Source: Exiguobacterium sp. 9-2
GTDB lineage: Bacteria > Bacillota > Bacilli > Exiguobacteriales > Exiguobacteriaceae
Direction of reading: 5' to 3'
DNA length: 64,000 bases
Assembly: GCF_036287235.1 (NCBI RefSeq)
Contig: NZ_CP142850.1
Span: 1,691,127-1,755,126, forward strand
The position numbers were made by a program, and so were the translations under genes. Positions 17,256 to 25,818 of the stretch are shown in pieces (position 1 is the stretch's first letter; every line of letters begins with the position of its first letter). The notes under the pieces were generated by a model. That model searched no databases and was not told the DNA's origin. It saw nothing but the letters and a program-made list of their open reading frames with translations.

Positions 17256-17409
17256 GAAGTGTCAAAATCTAGGGATTTCTCGGAAAAAGTAAAATGATAT
17301 TTTAATTCGATGAAGTAAATCATTCAGACTATTCAATGTCTATGATAAGATTCTTTTAAACATGTACGTTTCAAGTTTGTTTATATATTTGTTAGAAAGA
17401 GGTTTAGTC

Positions 17410-19725
17410 ATGAAGTGGCTCTCATCAAGTATGTTCCACCGGTTTTATATTTTATTGTTTTCAAACTTCTTAATTTTTGCAAGCATCGGCGTCTTGACAT
17501 TTTACTTCGCTCAAAAAGAGCTAGAGCAACACCGAACTTCATCACAGAAGATTACATTACAAAAAACGCAAGCTCGCACGCTTTGGAATGAAGCACAACA
17601 AGTCAATCTCCAAGTCCAACAAATCGATTTTAATGATCAAGATGATCTTAAGCAGGTCAATAAAAGATTGAAACGTTTACAAAAAAACGTTGAATCGTTC
17701 AGTCAACGTTATTCAGATCCATCAGACGACCGATTTTCGCATCAACTCGTTCAATTTTCAAGATTTTTGGAACAGGAAGTCACTTTGCAAATACCTACGG
17801 ATAATCAAAAGCTGGTTCAGCAGTCTGACTTCGTCGTTAACGACTACTTTCGAATGATTCATAATGAAGAGAAAAACGCACAGCAGTCGCTACAACAAAG
17901 AACCGCTGAAGTATTACGCTACGCCTTTGGTGTGATGATCATCGCTTTTTGTCTTCTCAGTTACTTGATTTTAAGACTTGTGCGGTCTTTTCGAACAGAT
18001 TTACTCGATCTCGTCGATCAAACAAAACAGCCTGATCGATTGGAACAGAATCATTTTCACAATCGTCACGATGAGATTGGTACACTTGGGCGATCGATGC
18101 AACAAATGACAACGTTGCTCGCATTTGAACACCAGCAAACGCAAGTTGCTAATTTACAACTTCAAGAGTCTTTATACCAACAAAAAACAATCAAGCGACA
18201 ACTTCAATTTCAAAACCAGTTAGCCACTCAAATTTTGCGTCATCAATCTGCTTCAGGGCTTCACACCTGGCTACAAGCAATCGGTAGTCATTTTCGGGCG
18301 GCTCATATCTATTTTTCACCGCAGTCGGAGAGTTTTGAACCTGTCCATATCGCACTATCAGACGAACCAATTTATGACCAAGAACGGCTGGAGTTAGAAG
18401 CGAAGACCGAGCTAGATACATCCATCCATCTAGTAGAGAAGGAGCAATTGACGTTGTGTGCTCTCCCTTTACACAGTTCGTCAAAATTCATCGGGACATT
18501 GACATTACAATTTCATCATCGTTTTACTGAGACTGTCGCACTTCAGAAAACGACTCATTTATTAAATATCGGGTTGATGCGATTGCTTGATGACATCCGT
18601 ATAAAAGAACACCATCAATTGATTCAGCGCATTTTAAATGGTTTACGAGAAGCTATCTTATTCGTCGATGTGACGAATACGAATATCTTTACGAATCGCG
18701 TGTTTCATCAATTATTTCCGAACTGGTCACCTTCTGAAAACCAATCTGAAAACTTAGCATTCGTCATCGAAGCCTTCGAACCGTTGATTCTCGAAACAGA
18801 GGCGTTATATGCATATGTCGAACAAATCAAAGCAGGCTTTGACCACGCATCAGTTATTCCAGCTCAGGATTTTTCAATGCCAGACGATCGTCATTTACGA
18901 CTTTACACAGAATTTTTACCCGAACGTCAAGGTATTCTATTTGTTTTTCGTGAACGCACAGTTGAAGTCAACCATGCTAAAAAGGAGCAAAACTTCATTT
19001 CGGTTTTATCACATGAGCTTCGAACGCCACTTGCATCCATCGAAGGGTTCAGTGAATTAATGTTACACCGGTCGTTATCTCCTTCAAAACAGCGAAAATA
19101 TTTAGAAACCATGCGGAGTGAGACACAGCGACTCAGTCAACTGTTAACCGAATTCCTAGATTATCAGCGACTTAGTCATCAAAAAGAATCCTATCAGTTA
19201 GAATCATTTTGCATCGAACATATGCTCATCGAGTTAACAGAGTGGTTGAACGTTGCGACATCGACGCATCATTTACAAATCCAAACTGACGGTCCTTGCC
19301 TGATTACGGCTGACCAAGAAAAAATCCGGAGGGTCTTATTAAACATCTTAAATAATGCGATAAAATACTCTCCCGTTGATTCAAATATCCAAATCTCGTT
19401 AGCGTGCTGTGAAGCTGAAATCGTCATCACCATTAGCGACGACGGATATGGTATCCCAAAACAAGATCTTCCCTACCTCTTTGATCCGTATTACCGTGTC
19501 GAACAAGCAGACCACCTCCAAGTTCAAGGAACAGGTCTCGGTTTACCGATTTGTAAGGAAATCATCGAAGCGCATGGTGGGAGAATCACCGTTCATTCAG
19601 AAATCGGAAAAGGATCTGACTTTTTTATCCGTTTACCTCGTGATGAAGAGTGGAACACAACCAATAACATGTACAATAACAGTATGAATAATCTACAACT
19701 AGGAAGTGAAGAACGTGGAAGCTGA
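17410..19725 (+). CDS. Membrane sensor histidine kinase, orphan
   Basis: A 771-residue kinase. TM1 is at about residues 10-32, a helical extracytoplasmic sensor of about 135 residues follows (EQHRTSSQKITLQKTQ ...), TM2 is at about 170-193, then a HAMP-like linker. Next come a GAF-like region (about 270-400), a PAS-like region (about 405-520), HisKA with phospho-acceptor H535 in SHELRTP, and HATPase_c with N-box NILNNAIKYSP, G1 DDGYGIP and G2 GTGLGLPI. The ATG at 17410 follows AGAAAGAGG. No response regulator is encoded nearby. The reading frame of the next gene overlaps its end by 11 bases. Base composition is richer in A/T than the housekeeping neighbours. Confidence 0.9.
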   Translation: MKWLSSSMFHRFYILLFSNFLIFASIGVLTFYFAQKELEQHRTSSQKITLQKTQARTLWNEAQQVNLQVQQIDFNDQDDLKQVNKRLKRLQKNVESFSQRYSDPSDDRFSHQLVQFSRFLEQEVTLQIPTDNQKLVQQSDFVVNDYFRMIHNEEKNAQQSLQQRTAEVLRYAFGVMIIAFCLLSYLILRLVRSFRTDLLDLVDQTKQPDRLEQNHFHNRHDEIGTLGRSMQQMTTLLAFEHQQTQVANLQLQESLYQQKTIKRQLQFQNQLATQILRHQSASGLHTWLQAIGSHFRAAHIYFSPQSESFEPVHIALSDEPIYDQERLELEAKTELDTSIHLVEKEQLTLCALPLHSSSKFIGTLTLQFHHRFTETVALQKTTHLLNIGLMRLLDDIRIKEHHQLIQRILNGLREAILFVDVTNTNIFTNRVFHQLFPNWSPSENQSENLAFVIEAFEPLILETEALYAYVEQIKAGFDHASVIPAQDFSMPDDRHLRLYTEFLPERQGILFVFRERTVEVNHAKKEQNFISVLSHELRTPLASIEGFSELMLHRSLSPSKQRKYLETMRSETQRLSQLLTEFLDYQRLSHQKESYQLESFCIEHMLIELTEWLNVATSTHHLQIQTDGPCLITADQEKIRRVLLNILNNAIKYSPVDSNIQISLACCEAEIVITISDDGYGIPKQDLPYLFDPYYRVEQADHLQVQGTGLGLPICKEIIEAHGGRITVHSEIGKGSDFFIRLPRDEEWNTTNNMYNNSMNNLQLGSEERGS

Positions 19726-20020
19726 TTTAAATCAAATCGTTCACTGTTTAAATCAAGATTTTAAACAGCATAAAACTGTCTTCAGTGCAATGGCACTGAA
19801 AGAAACCAACCCCTGCATCGTCTTGATGGAGGATCACCGCAAAAGACGATTGAATGATGCTTTGTATCAATACTCTGATTTCATCGCTGAATTGGAATCA
19901 CTTATTTATCGCTGTTTAATTGATGTCCGGGGAGCCCGTGAATCAGCCTCCCCTTCCGAGATTTTTATCTCAAAAGCCCAGCTCTATTCGCCTTATCATT
20001 ATTTAGTCACTTTTTTATGA
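19715..20020 (+). CDS. Small unknown protein coupled to the histidine kinase
   Basis: A 101-residue protein starting at a GTG eight bases after AGGAAG; another GTG at 19706 lacks a site. No membrane segment. It is mainly helical, with two cysteines in the first 40 residues (IVHCLNQDF, NPCIVLMED) and one in YRCLIDVRG. It overlaps the kinase 3' end, so it is made from the same message. It could be a partner of the kinase, but nothing in the sequence identifies a receiver or HPt domain. Family not recognised. Confidence 0.6.
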   Translation: MEADLNQIVHCLNQDFKQHKTVFSAMALKETNPCIVLMEDHRKRRLNDALYQYSDFIAELESLIYRCLIDVRGARESASPSEIFISKAQLYSPYHYLVTFL

Positions 20021-20032
20021 GAGGAGTCCGCC

Positions 20033-20587
20033 ATGACTGTTCAAGAAAATACAGCATTATTGATCATTGACGTCATTAATAAGATGGATTTTGAAGGAGC
20101 TGAGCAGTTAATGCAACAAACGCTCCCTATCCTCTCACCACTCACAAAATTAAAACAACATTGTAAACGTCAAAATATTCCCGTGATTTACGTTAATGAC
20201 AATTTTGGTCTGTGGCAGGAAAACGTCACTCAAATCATTGATGAGTGCCGCGGGGGTCTTGGGGATGTACTCATCGAAGCACTGCATCCAGAAGAGGATG
20301 ATTACTTCATCATCAAGCCCAAGCACTCAGGTTTTTTCGGTACTCAGCTCGATATTTTATTGAAGCATTTGGATGTCTCGCGTCTTATTATCACCGGGCT
20401 AACGACCGATATGTGTATCTTATTTACAGCAAATGACGCCTATATGCGGGAATATGCCATTCATGTCCCTGCAGACTGTACCGCAGCAGAAACCGCTGTC
20501 GCAAAAGATCATGCCTTAGAAATTCTCAGTTCGACATTATCACTGGATTGCTCCTCGAGTTCATGCTTGATGAATAAGGAGGAATAA
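20033..20587 (+). CDS. Isochorismatase-family cysteine hydrolase
   Basis: A 184-residue cytoplasmic protein with the family triad: D13 in LLIIDVIN, a lysine in FIIKPKHSGF (K95 or K97), and nucleophile C128 in TTDMCILFTANDAY. Members hydrolyse amides such as nicotinamide, N-carbamoyl compounds or ureidoacrylate. The serine/cysteine-rich tail (LDCSSSSCLM) is unusual. GAGGAG precedes the ATG. Third gene of the histidine-kinase operon, 12 bases after the small protein. Substrate not assignable. Confidence 0.85.
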   Translation: MTVQENTALLIIDVINKMDFEGAEQLMQQTLPILSPLTKLKQHCKRQNIPVIYVNDNFGLWQENVTQIIDECRGGLGDVLIEALHPEEDDYFIIKPKHSGFFGTQLDILLKHLDVSRLIITGLTTDMCILFTANDAYMREYAIHVPADCTAAETAVAKDHALEILSSTLSLDCSSSSCLMNKEE

Positions 20588-20589
20588 CC

Positions 20590-21729
20590 ATGCTTCATTA
20601 TTTTTCTGGAACGTATGAATCAGCACGCCAACGTTTCAATGAGACTGCACAGCACATTCTTTCTCAGCATTATCCGAAGCTAACGCATGATTCACTGGAA
20701 CAACAAGCGTCACTCTATTCCGATTGGTGGCACGGCCAGTCCGGTGATAATTCAACATTACTGATCTTAACCAGTGGATTACATGGAATCGAAGGGTACG
20801 CAGGGAGTGCCATGCAGCTTCAGTTTTTATCAGACCATATGAAACAGGTAAATACGGGAGAAGTCGATATTTTGCTGATCCATGGTATTAATGCATATGG
20901 GATGAAACATCATCGAAAAGAAACACAGCATAACCTCAATTTAAATCGAAACGCGATTCACGATTTTTCAAAGGCAGATTTACGCAATCCGGGTTTTGAT
21001 GAGTTGCAATCTTTGTTTATAAAACGGTCAGGTTCAGGACGGCGTCTGGATTATATACCGTTTACACTGCATGTCTTATACGACTTGCTTCGTCTAGGTC
21101 CACACGCTTTTTTAAAGGCTGCGACACTTGGACAATTCAAGCATCCGACCGGATTCTATTATGGCGGACATACGCAAGACGCTTACTTCTCCGATGTGTT
21201 AAGTCGGCTCGTCGATACACTATCTGCTTACCAACATGTTGTGATGCTCGACTGCCATACGGGTTATGGACCAGCGGGTCAAGTCCAACTCGTCATGTCA
21301 TCGGAAGATCCACGACACGCTAAGGAGGTAGAAGCATACACACGTTATCCGATCGTCGATCAACCACGAGATCAACAGTTTTATGCAATCGAAGGAGAAT
21401 GGTTAAATTATCTGTATGAAGAAACAAAAAAGCGGCACATCGGTTTTTTAGGTTTAACCGTAGAATGTGGGACGCTTGGAAAGCACCCTTTTGCCCTACT
21501 CCGAACGTTAAAAGCAACGATTGATGAAAATCGTCTCTTTTTCAATCAAGCAGTTGCCCCTCGACGGATTAGAGAGCGATTCGACACACTTTACATCCCT
21601 AAAAGCAAGCAATGGCGACGGTCCATCTTGAACGAGACATCCTTCATCTTTAACAACATCACTGAGTGGATCAATGATCCTAAAAGTCATTCTTTGATTA
21701 AACGTTCACTTCAACCTATCGAAAAATAA
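20590..21729 (+). CDS. M14-like zinc carboxypeptidase, DUF2817 family
   Basis: A 379-residue protein without a signal peptide. Zinc-ligand candidates are H65 and E68 in SGLHGIEGYAGS and the histidine in MLDCHTGYGPAG; NLNLNRN is the typical M14-like arginine/asparagine region. DUF2817 proteins are predicted metallocarboxypeptidases or amidases of unknown substrate. It starts two bases after the isochorismatase stop with AAGGAGG, so it is the last gene of the kinase operon. The two hydrolases together suggest breakdown of an amide- or peptide-linked compound, which is inference. Confidence 0.8.
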   Translation: MLHYFSGTYESARQRFNETAQHILSQHYPKLTHDSLEQQASLYSDWWHGQSGDNSTLLILTSGLHGIEGYAGSAMQLQFLSDHMKQVNTGEVDILLIHGINAYGMKHHRKETQHNLNLNRNAIHDFSKADLRNPGFDELQSLFIKRSGSGRRLDYIPFTLHVLYDLLRLGPHAFLKAATLGQFKHPTGFYYGGHTQDAYFSDVLSRLVDTLSAYQHVVMLDCHTGYGPAGQVQLVMSSEDPRHAKEVEAYTRYPIVDQPRDQQFYAIEGEWLNYLYEETKKRHIGFLGLTVECGTLGKHPFALLRTLKATIDENRLFFNQAVAPRRIRERFDTLYIPKSKQWRRSILNETSFIFNNITEWINDPKSHSLIKRSLQPIEK

Positions 21730-21739
21730 GGTAAAACAG

Positions 21740-21769
21740 GTTTGAAAGAAACTGATTAAGGTATATAAC
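21740..21769 (+). promoter_or_regulatory. SigB-like promoter of the manganese catalase operon
   Basis: GTTTGA (21740-21745), 13-base spacer, AGGTAT (21759-21764), against the sigma-B consensus GTTTAA-N12-15-GGGTAT. A sigma-A reading also exists: TTGAAA (21742-21747), 16 bases, TATAAC (21764-21769). Control of a manganese catalase by the general stress factor has precedent in Bacillus. Confidence 0.55.
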
Positions 21770-21812
21770 ATGTGTAACTCGCATATGTTTAAAACTTAAA
21801 GGGGGTCTTTTC

Positions 21813-22694
21813 ATGTTTCGCCATCAAAAAGAATTACAATTCGAAGTCAAGGTTGATCGACCCGATCCAAAGCTTGCTCGGGCCGTGCAAGAGGTACTCG
21901 GTGGACAATTCGGTGAGATGACGGTCATGATGCAATATCTTTTCCAAGGCTTCAATTGCCGTGGTGAAGAAAAGTACAAGGATATGCTGATGGATATCGG
22001 GACGGAAGAAATCGGGCACGTTGAAATGCTGTGTTCCCTCATTTCTCAATTGCTCGACGGGGCGTCACCGGATGATCAGGCAGAAGCTGCCAAAGATCCA
22101 GCGACGGCAGCAATTCTCGGGGGTATGAATCCACAGCATCTTCTTGTCAGCGGTCTCGGTGGACTGCCATCGAACGCCAACGGCATTCCGTGGAACGGAT
22201 CTTATATCGTCGCGAGCGGTAACTTATTGGCAGACATGCGTTCGAATCTACATGCTGAATCACAAGGTCGTCTTCAGGTCGCTCGCCTCTATCATATGAC
22301 GACGGATGAAGGCGTTCGCGCTACCTTCCGTAAGATGCTCGCTCGCGACCGGTATCATCAGTATCAATGGATGGCTGCGATCGAAGAACTGGAGACGAAA
22401 AACGGAGTTGTCGTGCCTGCTACTTTCGCACCGGAAGATGAGATGGAAGCGCAACCGCATGCTTATGAGTTCTGGGACCTATCGGAAGGCACAGCTTCAA
22501 AAGAAGGTCGCTGGGCTCAAGGGGAAGCGCAGGATGGAACCGGTGAATTCGTTCATCTAGAAAATCCTGCACCGCAAGGAAATATTCCGAACATGAAGGT
22601 ACCGGCACACAAACTTCACCACGACCTATCAGAAAAAACAGGAATGCAAAACGTCAAAGATACTGTCAAACGTATGTTACATGATAAGGAGTGA
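21813..22694 (+). CDS. Manganese catalase
   Basis: A 293-residue ferritin-fold enzyme with the full dinuclear manganese ligand set: E35 in GGQFGEMTV, E66 and H69 in TEEIGHVEM, E149 in LHAESQGR and H182 in DRYHQYQW. It disproportionates hydrogen peroxide in the cytoplasm without heme. Length and ligands match active enzymes. ATG with AAAGGGGG upstream. It heads a unit with two CotF-like genes (stop and next start nearly touch). A similar manganese-catalase fold (CotJC) belongs to spore coats in Bacillus. Likely stress-induced from the SigB-like promoter. Confidence 0.93.
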   Translation: MFRHQKELQFEVKVDRPDPKLARAVQEVLGGQFGEMTVMMQYLFQGFNCRGEEKYKDMLMDIGTEEIGHVEMLCSLISQLLDGASPDDQAEAAKDPATAAILGGMNPQHLLVSGLGGLPSNANGIPWNGSYIVASGNLLADMRSNLHAESQGRLQVARLYHMTTDEGVRATFRKMLARDRYHQYQWMAAIEELETKNGVVVPATFAPEDEMEAQPHAYEFWDLSEGTASKEGRWAQGEAQDGTGEFVHLENPAPQGNIPNMKVPAHKLHHDLSEKTGMQNVKDTVKRMLHDKE

Positions 22695-22699
22695 GATCG

Positions 22700-22918
22700 A
22701 TGGCTAAATCACCACTTGCAATCCATGAAACACTCGAAATCCATGAAATCATGACGATGAAACAAGCCTGTCTCGTTAAAGCTGTTGCCGTACGTTCTTT
22801 CGTCAAAGATGAGACGCTTGAAAAATTGATTGCTCAAGACATCAAAGATAGCGAACAAGCATTAAACGATTTACAAAAGCTATTGGCAGATCATGAAGGA
22901 GGCGGTTTGCATGAATGA
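22700..22918 (+). CDS. CotF-like spore-coat-family protein, short form
   Basis: A 72-residue all-helical protein (LAIHETLEIHEIMTMKQACLVKAV ... IAQDIKDSEQALNDLQKLL) resembling the first half of the Coat_F domain. The ATG at 22700 has AAGGAG nine bases upstream, better than the GTG at 22691. It overlaps the next gene by eight bases. Coat_F proteins form ferritin-like helical bundles; outside sporulation their role is unknown. It is cotranscribed with the manganese catalase. Confidence 0.75.
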   Translation: MAKSPLAIHETLEIHEIMTMKQACLVKAVAVRSFVKDETLEKLIAQDIKDSEQALNDLQKLLADHEGGGLHE

Positions 22919-23204
22919 AGCTCTTCAATCCATTAGCCGTCCCAGTAAAAAACGCGACGAGTTGATTGCGACAGACTTCTTGATCAGCAGCAAATCACTT
23001 GTCCGCGCTTATGCTGTTGCAATTACGGAAACGGCTTCTCCTGACGTTCGAAAAGTCTTGACTGAACAGCTGAACAAAGCCATTCAGACTCACGCAGCAA
23101 TCGCCGGATACATGATCGATCATGAGATGTATCACGCGCATGACTTGAAAAAACAATTAAAACACGATCAAGAAAAACTAGAAGTCGCTAAAGGCTTACT
23201 ATGA
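22911..23204 (+). CDS. CotF-like spore-coat-family protein
   Basis: A 97-residue helical protein with Coat_F features: RDELIATDFLISSKSLVRAYAVAITETASPDVRKVL and a histidine-rich HEMYHAHDLKKQ near the end. ATG preceded by GGAGG. Together with the preceding 72-residue protein it may form a split two-part bundle. No sporulation genes are visible in this window. Ends at a terminator. Confidence 0.78.
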   Translation: MNEALQSISRPSKKRDELIATDFLISSKSLVRAYAVAITETASPDVRKVLTEQLNKAIQTHAAIAGYMIDHEMYHAHDLKKQLKHDQEKLEVAKGLL

Positions 23205-23209
23205 CGTTC

Positions 23210-23247
23210 CCCCTTCCCTTCTGATTTTGAAGTGGAAGGGGTTTTCT
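23210..23247 (+). terminator. Terminator of the manganese catalase unit
   Basis: CCCCTTCC-CTTC (23210-23221) pairs with GAAG-T-GGAAGGGG (23229-23241), followed by TTTTCTTTC. Confidence 0.8.
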
Positions 23248-23278
23248 TTCAGAATTCGTGTAAGGAGCGATCAGTCTC

Positions 23279-24391
23279 ATGATTGACATCAATCATATTC
23301 AAATCAAACAAAGTGGAGAAACTGTTTGTCTCACCTGGGAAGGGACAAGTAACGTCCGTCTCTTATTGAATGGTAGACCGTGTTTCATTCAGAACTCGAA
23401 TAGCTATCAAACGGAGACACTTCCTTTATTTGAGCCTTTGTCATTCGAACTGATCGATTCAGATTCGAAGACACGTATCGTCACCGCTCTTGTTTCAAGT
23501 ACAGATGATTTGTTCTGGAACCGAAAAATGACTGTCCTGATCCAACAAGATCATGCTGTCCGACTGTTGTGGGGTGAAATCCCAGAGGTATCGCATTATA
23601 CGGTATTTCAAGATGGGCATCGATTAGGTCAAACTGCGTCACCTGAATGGCAAGGAACGATTAACCCTGAACAATTTACACGTTTCGAAATCCGGGTGCT
23701 CCGTCCTATTTCCAGAAAATCGATGCCGTTCGCACGGATGATTGAGACGTTCGCCCGCGTTACGAATCAGATAAAACAGGAACAAGACCGGGAACGAGAA
23801 TTCGAACAGTTCGTGCTCTATTTTTCTTTGTACCCGCTATCCGCTTCACATACGAAGGTTTCTTCTTACCGATTGCGTGTACTGACGTTCATTGCTCCTC
23901 CGATTCTCATGAACCCGAATCCGTTTTCTCCGCATCGTTATTTCGAAGGCGATGCGCGACAATATTCACCTTTTTCAAAAGAGTATCGTACCTTTACAGA
24001 AGTCCTGACATTTGATGGTGAAACTACTCATCAACTATCAAAACAAGCAAACCCTACCCGATCTTTTGATGCTCGTCATCAGTTATATCGAGAAGATGTA
24101 GCGTCGACTCAGCGGGTCTATTTATCAGATCAATCACCAACACGATATACGCTCCACCACTCTGTCGGCAATCCGCTCGTCGTCTCACCTAATATCGACT
24201 ACGAAATCAAGGTAGCGCATCATTCAAATCTTTGGCGTATCGCAGGAACACATCTCCAATCACCGCACCATGAAGTATATCTGGATGAAGGAGACGATTG
24301 TTTTGAAACAATCCACCAAGCCCATGATTTAGGTTTAAGTTTCCTCGGCAACCCGTTGCCAAGTTGTCACTGGTTGCATGTGACCAACTAA
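23279..24391 (+). CDS. Hypothetical protein, 370 aa (possible DUF3238-like C-terminal part)
   Basis: No signal peptide or membrane helix. The first 180 residues look like two beta-rich, fibronectin-III-like repeats (VCLTWEGTSNVRLLLNG; VRLLWGEIPEVSHYTVFQDG). The C-terminal part begins LRVLTFIAPPILMNPNPF and contains RYFEGDARQYSPFSKEYRTFTEVL, which I think resembles DUF3238 proteins of Bacillus; this is recollection, not a search. The start has AAGGAG about 11 bases upstream. Single gene between two terminators. Function unknown. Confidence 0.7.
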   Translation: MIDINHIQIKQSGETVCLTWEGTSNVRLLLNGRPCFIQNSNSYQTETLPLFEPLSFELIDSDSKTRIVTALVSSTDDLFWNRKMTVLIQQDHAVRLLWGEIPEVSHYTVFQDGHRLGQTASPEWQGTINPEQFTRFEIRVLRPISRKSMPFARMIETFARVTNQIKQEQDREREFEQFVLYFSLYPLSASHTKVSSYRLRVLTFIAPPILMNPNPFSPHRYFEGDARQYSPFSKEYRTFTEVLTFDGETTHQLSKQANPTRSFDARHQLYREDVASTQRVYLSDQSPTRYTLHHSVGNPLVVSPNIDYEIKVAHHSNLWRIAGTHLQSPHHEVYLDEGDDCFETIHQAHDLGLSFLGNPLPSCHWLHVTN

Positions 24392-24401
24392 TGAACAGAA
24401 G

Positions 24402-24429
24402 AAAACCGCGACCGATTCGTCGCGGTTTT
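24402..24429. terminator. Bidirectional terminator
   Basis: AAAACCGCGAC (24402-24412) pairs with GTCGCGGTTTT (24419-24429) between convergent genes. Confidence 0.85.
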
Positions 24430-24435
24430 TCATAT

Positions 24436-24825
24436 TTAGTCGTGAAATCGAGCACGTGTCTCCGGAGATGGCAGTGCACACTGCTGCTTTTGTCCAAACC
24501 AACGATGACGATTGTTTGCAACGAAATCATAGACGCGATCTCGGAGTGAACGTGGAACAATGCGAAGCACTCTCAACAGACGCCATCCACCTCCTAAATG
24601 ACCGGCAATCCGTAACGCAGCATCCGATTTGATATACGGTACACCCCGGTCAATTACGACGACACTGTCAATCGTTTCCGGGAGATGGTGGCGCTTTACG
24701 AGTTCTTGCCCTGTCTCCCCTTGTAACGATGCAAAATCATGGTACCCCTGGTCTCGTTTTAAGATGAACTGGACGCTCGCGTCACAGAGATTGCATTCTC
24801 CATCGAATAAGACGATTGCTTTCAT
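24436..24825 (-). CDS. DCC-family thiol-disulfide oxidoreductase-like protein (DUF393, YuxK-like)
   Basis: A 129-residue protein starting MKAIVLFDGECNLCDASVQFIL; the DGxCxxC motif (C12, C15) gives the DCC family its name and predicts a thioredoxin-like redox fold. Later conserved parts are DSVVVIDRG, DAALRIAGHLGG and RDRVYDFVANNRHRWFG. The ATG at 24825 follows AAGGG; a longer frame to 24906 lacks family similarity. Electron partner unknown. Single gene. Confidence 0.88.
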   Translation of the reverse strand: MKAIVLFDGECNLCDASVQFILKRDQGYHDFASLQGETGQELVKRHHLPETIDSVVVIDRGVPYIKSDAALRIAGHLGGGWRLLRVLRIVPRSLRDRVYDFVANNRHRWFGQKQQCALPSPETRARFHD

Positions 24826-25019
24826 GATTGATTCACCCTTCCCTAACTGTTTAACGAATGATTTTGTACACTTTTCCTTTACCACACTTTGGGTATAAAC
24901 ATGCAATTATTTAGTATGTTAAATCATGATAACGCTTTCTCTTCTTCTCTTCATTCCGTTATACTGATTCTGTAAACATTTGATTTTTACAAATCCATCT
25001 ACTTAAAAGGAGCATATAT

Positions 25020-25763
25020 ATGACAAAACGATCGATTGCCATCGTGACCGGTGCCAGTCAGACACGCGACATCGGAGCTGCAATCTGCCGCCAACTTGTC
25101 TCTTCCGGACATGACCTGGTCTTTACTTATTTTAAAGCAACAGCGGATTGGGCGGCTAGTTTTACAACCGAACTCGAAAATCAAGGTGCCCGAGTCCTTG
25201 CGATTGAACTTGATTTAAGTCAATCAGATGCTGCTGACGAGTTATTCGCACGCATAGAAGATGTTGGAGCACCAAGCATCCTGATCAATAACGCTGCTCA
25301 TTCGACAATGACAGATTGGCAAACGCTCGATGCAGCAAGCCTCGACCAACACTATGCCGTTAATCTCCGGGCACCGCTATTACTCGCGACACGTTTTACA
25401 AAGCGATTTGCTGAAGCACATCTAACTTCCGGTCGTATCATCCAATTGACGTCCGGACAAGACCTCGGTCCAATGCCTGACGAGATTGCGTACGCTACGA
25501 CGAAAGGTGCATTGTCAACATTTACGAAGACGTATGCGGCAGCCGTAGCACCGCTTGGTATCACCGTTAATGCCATCAATCCGGGTCCGACTGACTCGAC
25601 TTGGATGGATGAAGCAACACGGACAGCGCTTAAACCTAGTTTTCCATTTGGGCGAATCGGTGCGCCGGAAGATGTTGCACGATTGATTCAATTCCTCGTT
25701 AGTCCAGACGGTGGCTGGGTGACCGGACAAGTCATTCATTCCGAAGGCGGATTCGAACGCTAA
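25020..25763 (+). CDS. Short-chain dehydrogenase/reductase
   Basis: A 247-residue classical SDR. The nucleotide-binding segment is VTGASQTRDIGAAIC (a divergent TGxxxGIG with an insert), INNAAHS follows, and the catalytic tetrad region shows QLTSGQDL (Ser) and YATTKGAL (Tyr-Lys). The C-terminus ends GGWVTGQVIHSEGGF as in FabG-like enzymes. It reduces or oxidises a hydroxyl/carbonyl group with NAD(P)(H). AAAGGAG precedes the ATG. The expanded TGASQTRDIG glycine loop resembles 3-ketoacyl reductase-like paralogues. Substrate unknown. Confidence 0.9.
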   Translation: MTKRSIAIVTGASQTRDIGAAICRQLVSSGHDLVFTYFKATADWAASFTTELENQGARVLAIELDLSQSDAADELFARIEDVGAPSILINNAAHSTMTDWQTLDAASLDQHYAVNLRAPLLLATRFTKRFAEAHLTSGRIIQLTSGQDLGPMPDEIAYATTKGALSTFTKTYAAAVAPLGITVNAINPGPTDSTWMDEATRTALKPSFPFGRIGAPEDVARLIQFLVSPDGGWVTGQVIHSEGGFER

Positions 25764-25776
25764 ACGTGTAGCATGC

Positions 25777-25816
25777 AAAAACATCCCTCTGACGTCAAAA
25801 TCAGAAGGATGTTTTT
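25777..25816. terminator. Bidirectional terminator
   Basis: AAAAACATCC (25777-25786) pairs with GGATGTTTTT (25807-25816), plus inner CTGA/TCAG. Serves the SDR and the convergent NUDIX gene. Confidence 0.75.
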
Positions 25817-25818
25817 CA

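Noticed and set aside
17362-17409. Earlier start for the histidine kinase
   Set aside because: The upstream frame has no ribosome-binding site, while the ATG at 17410 has AGAAAGAGG at good spacing.
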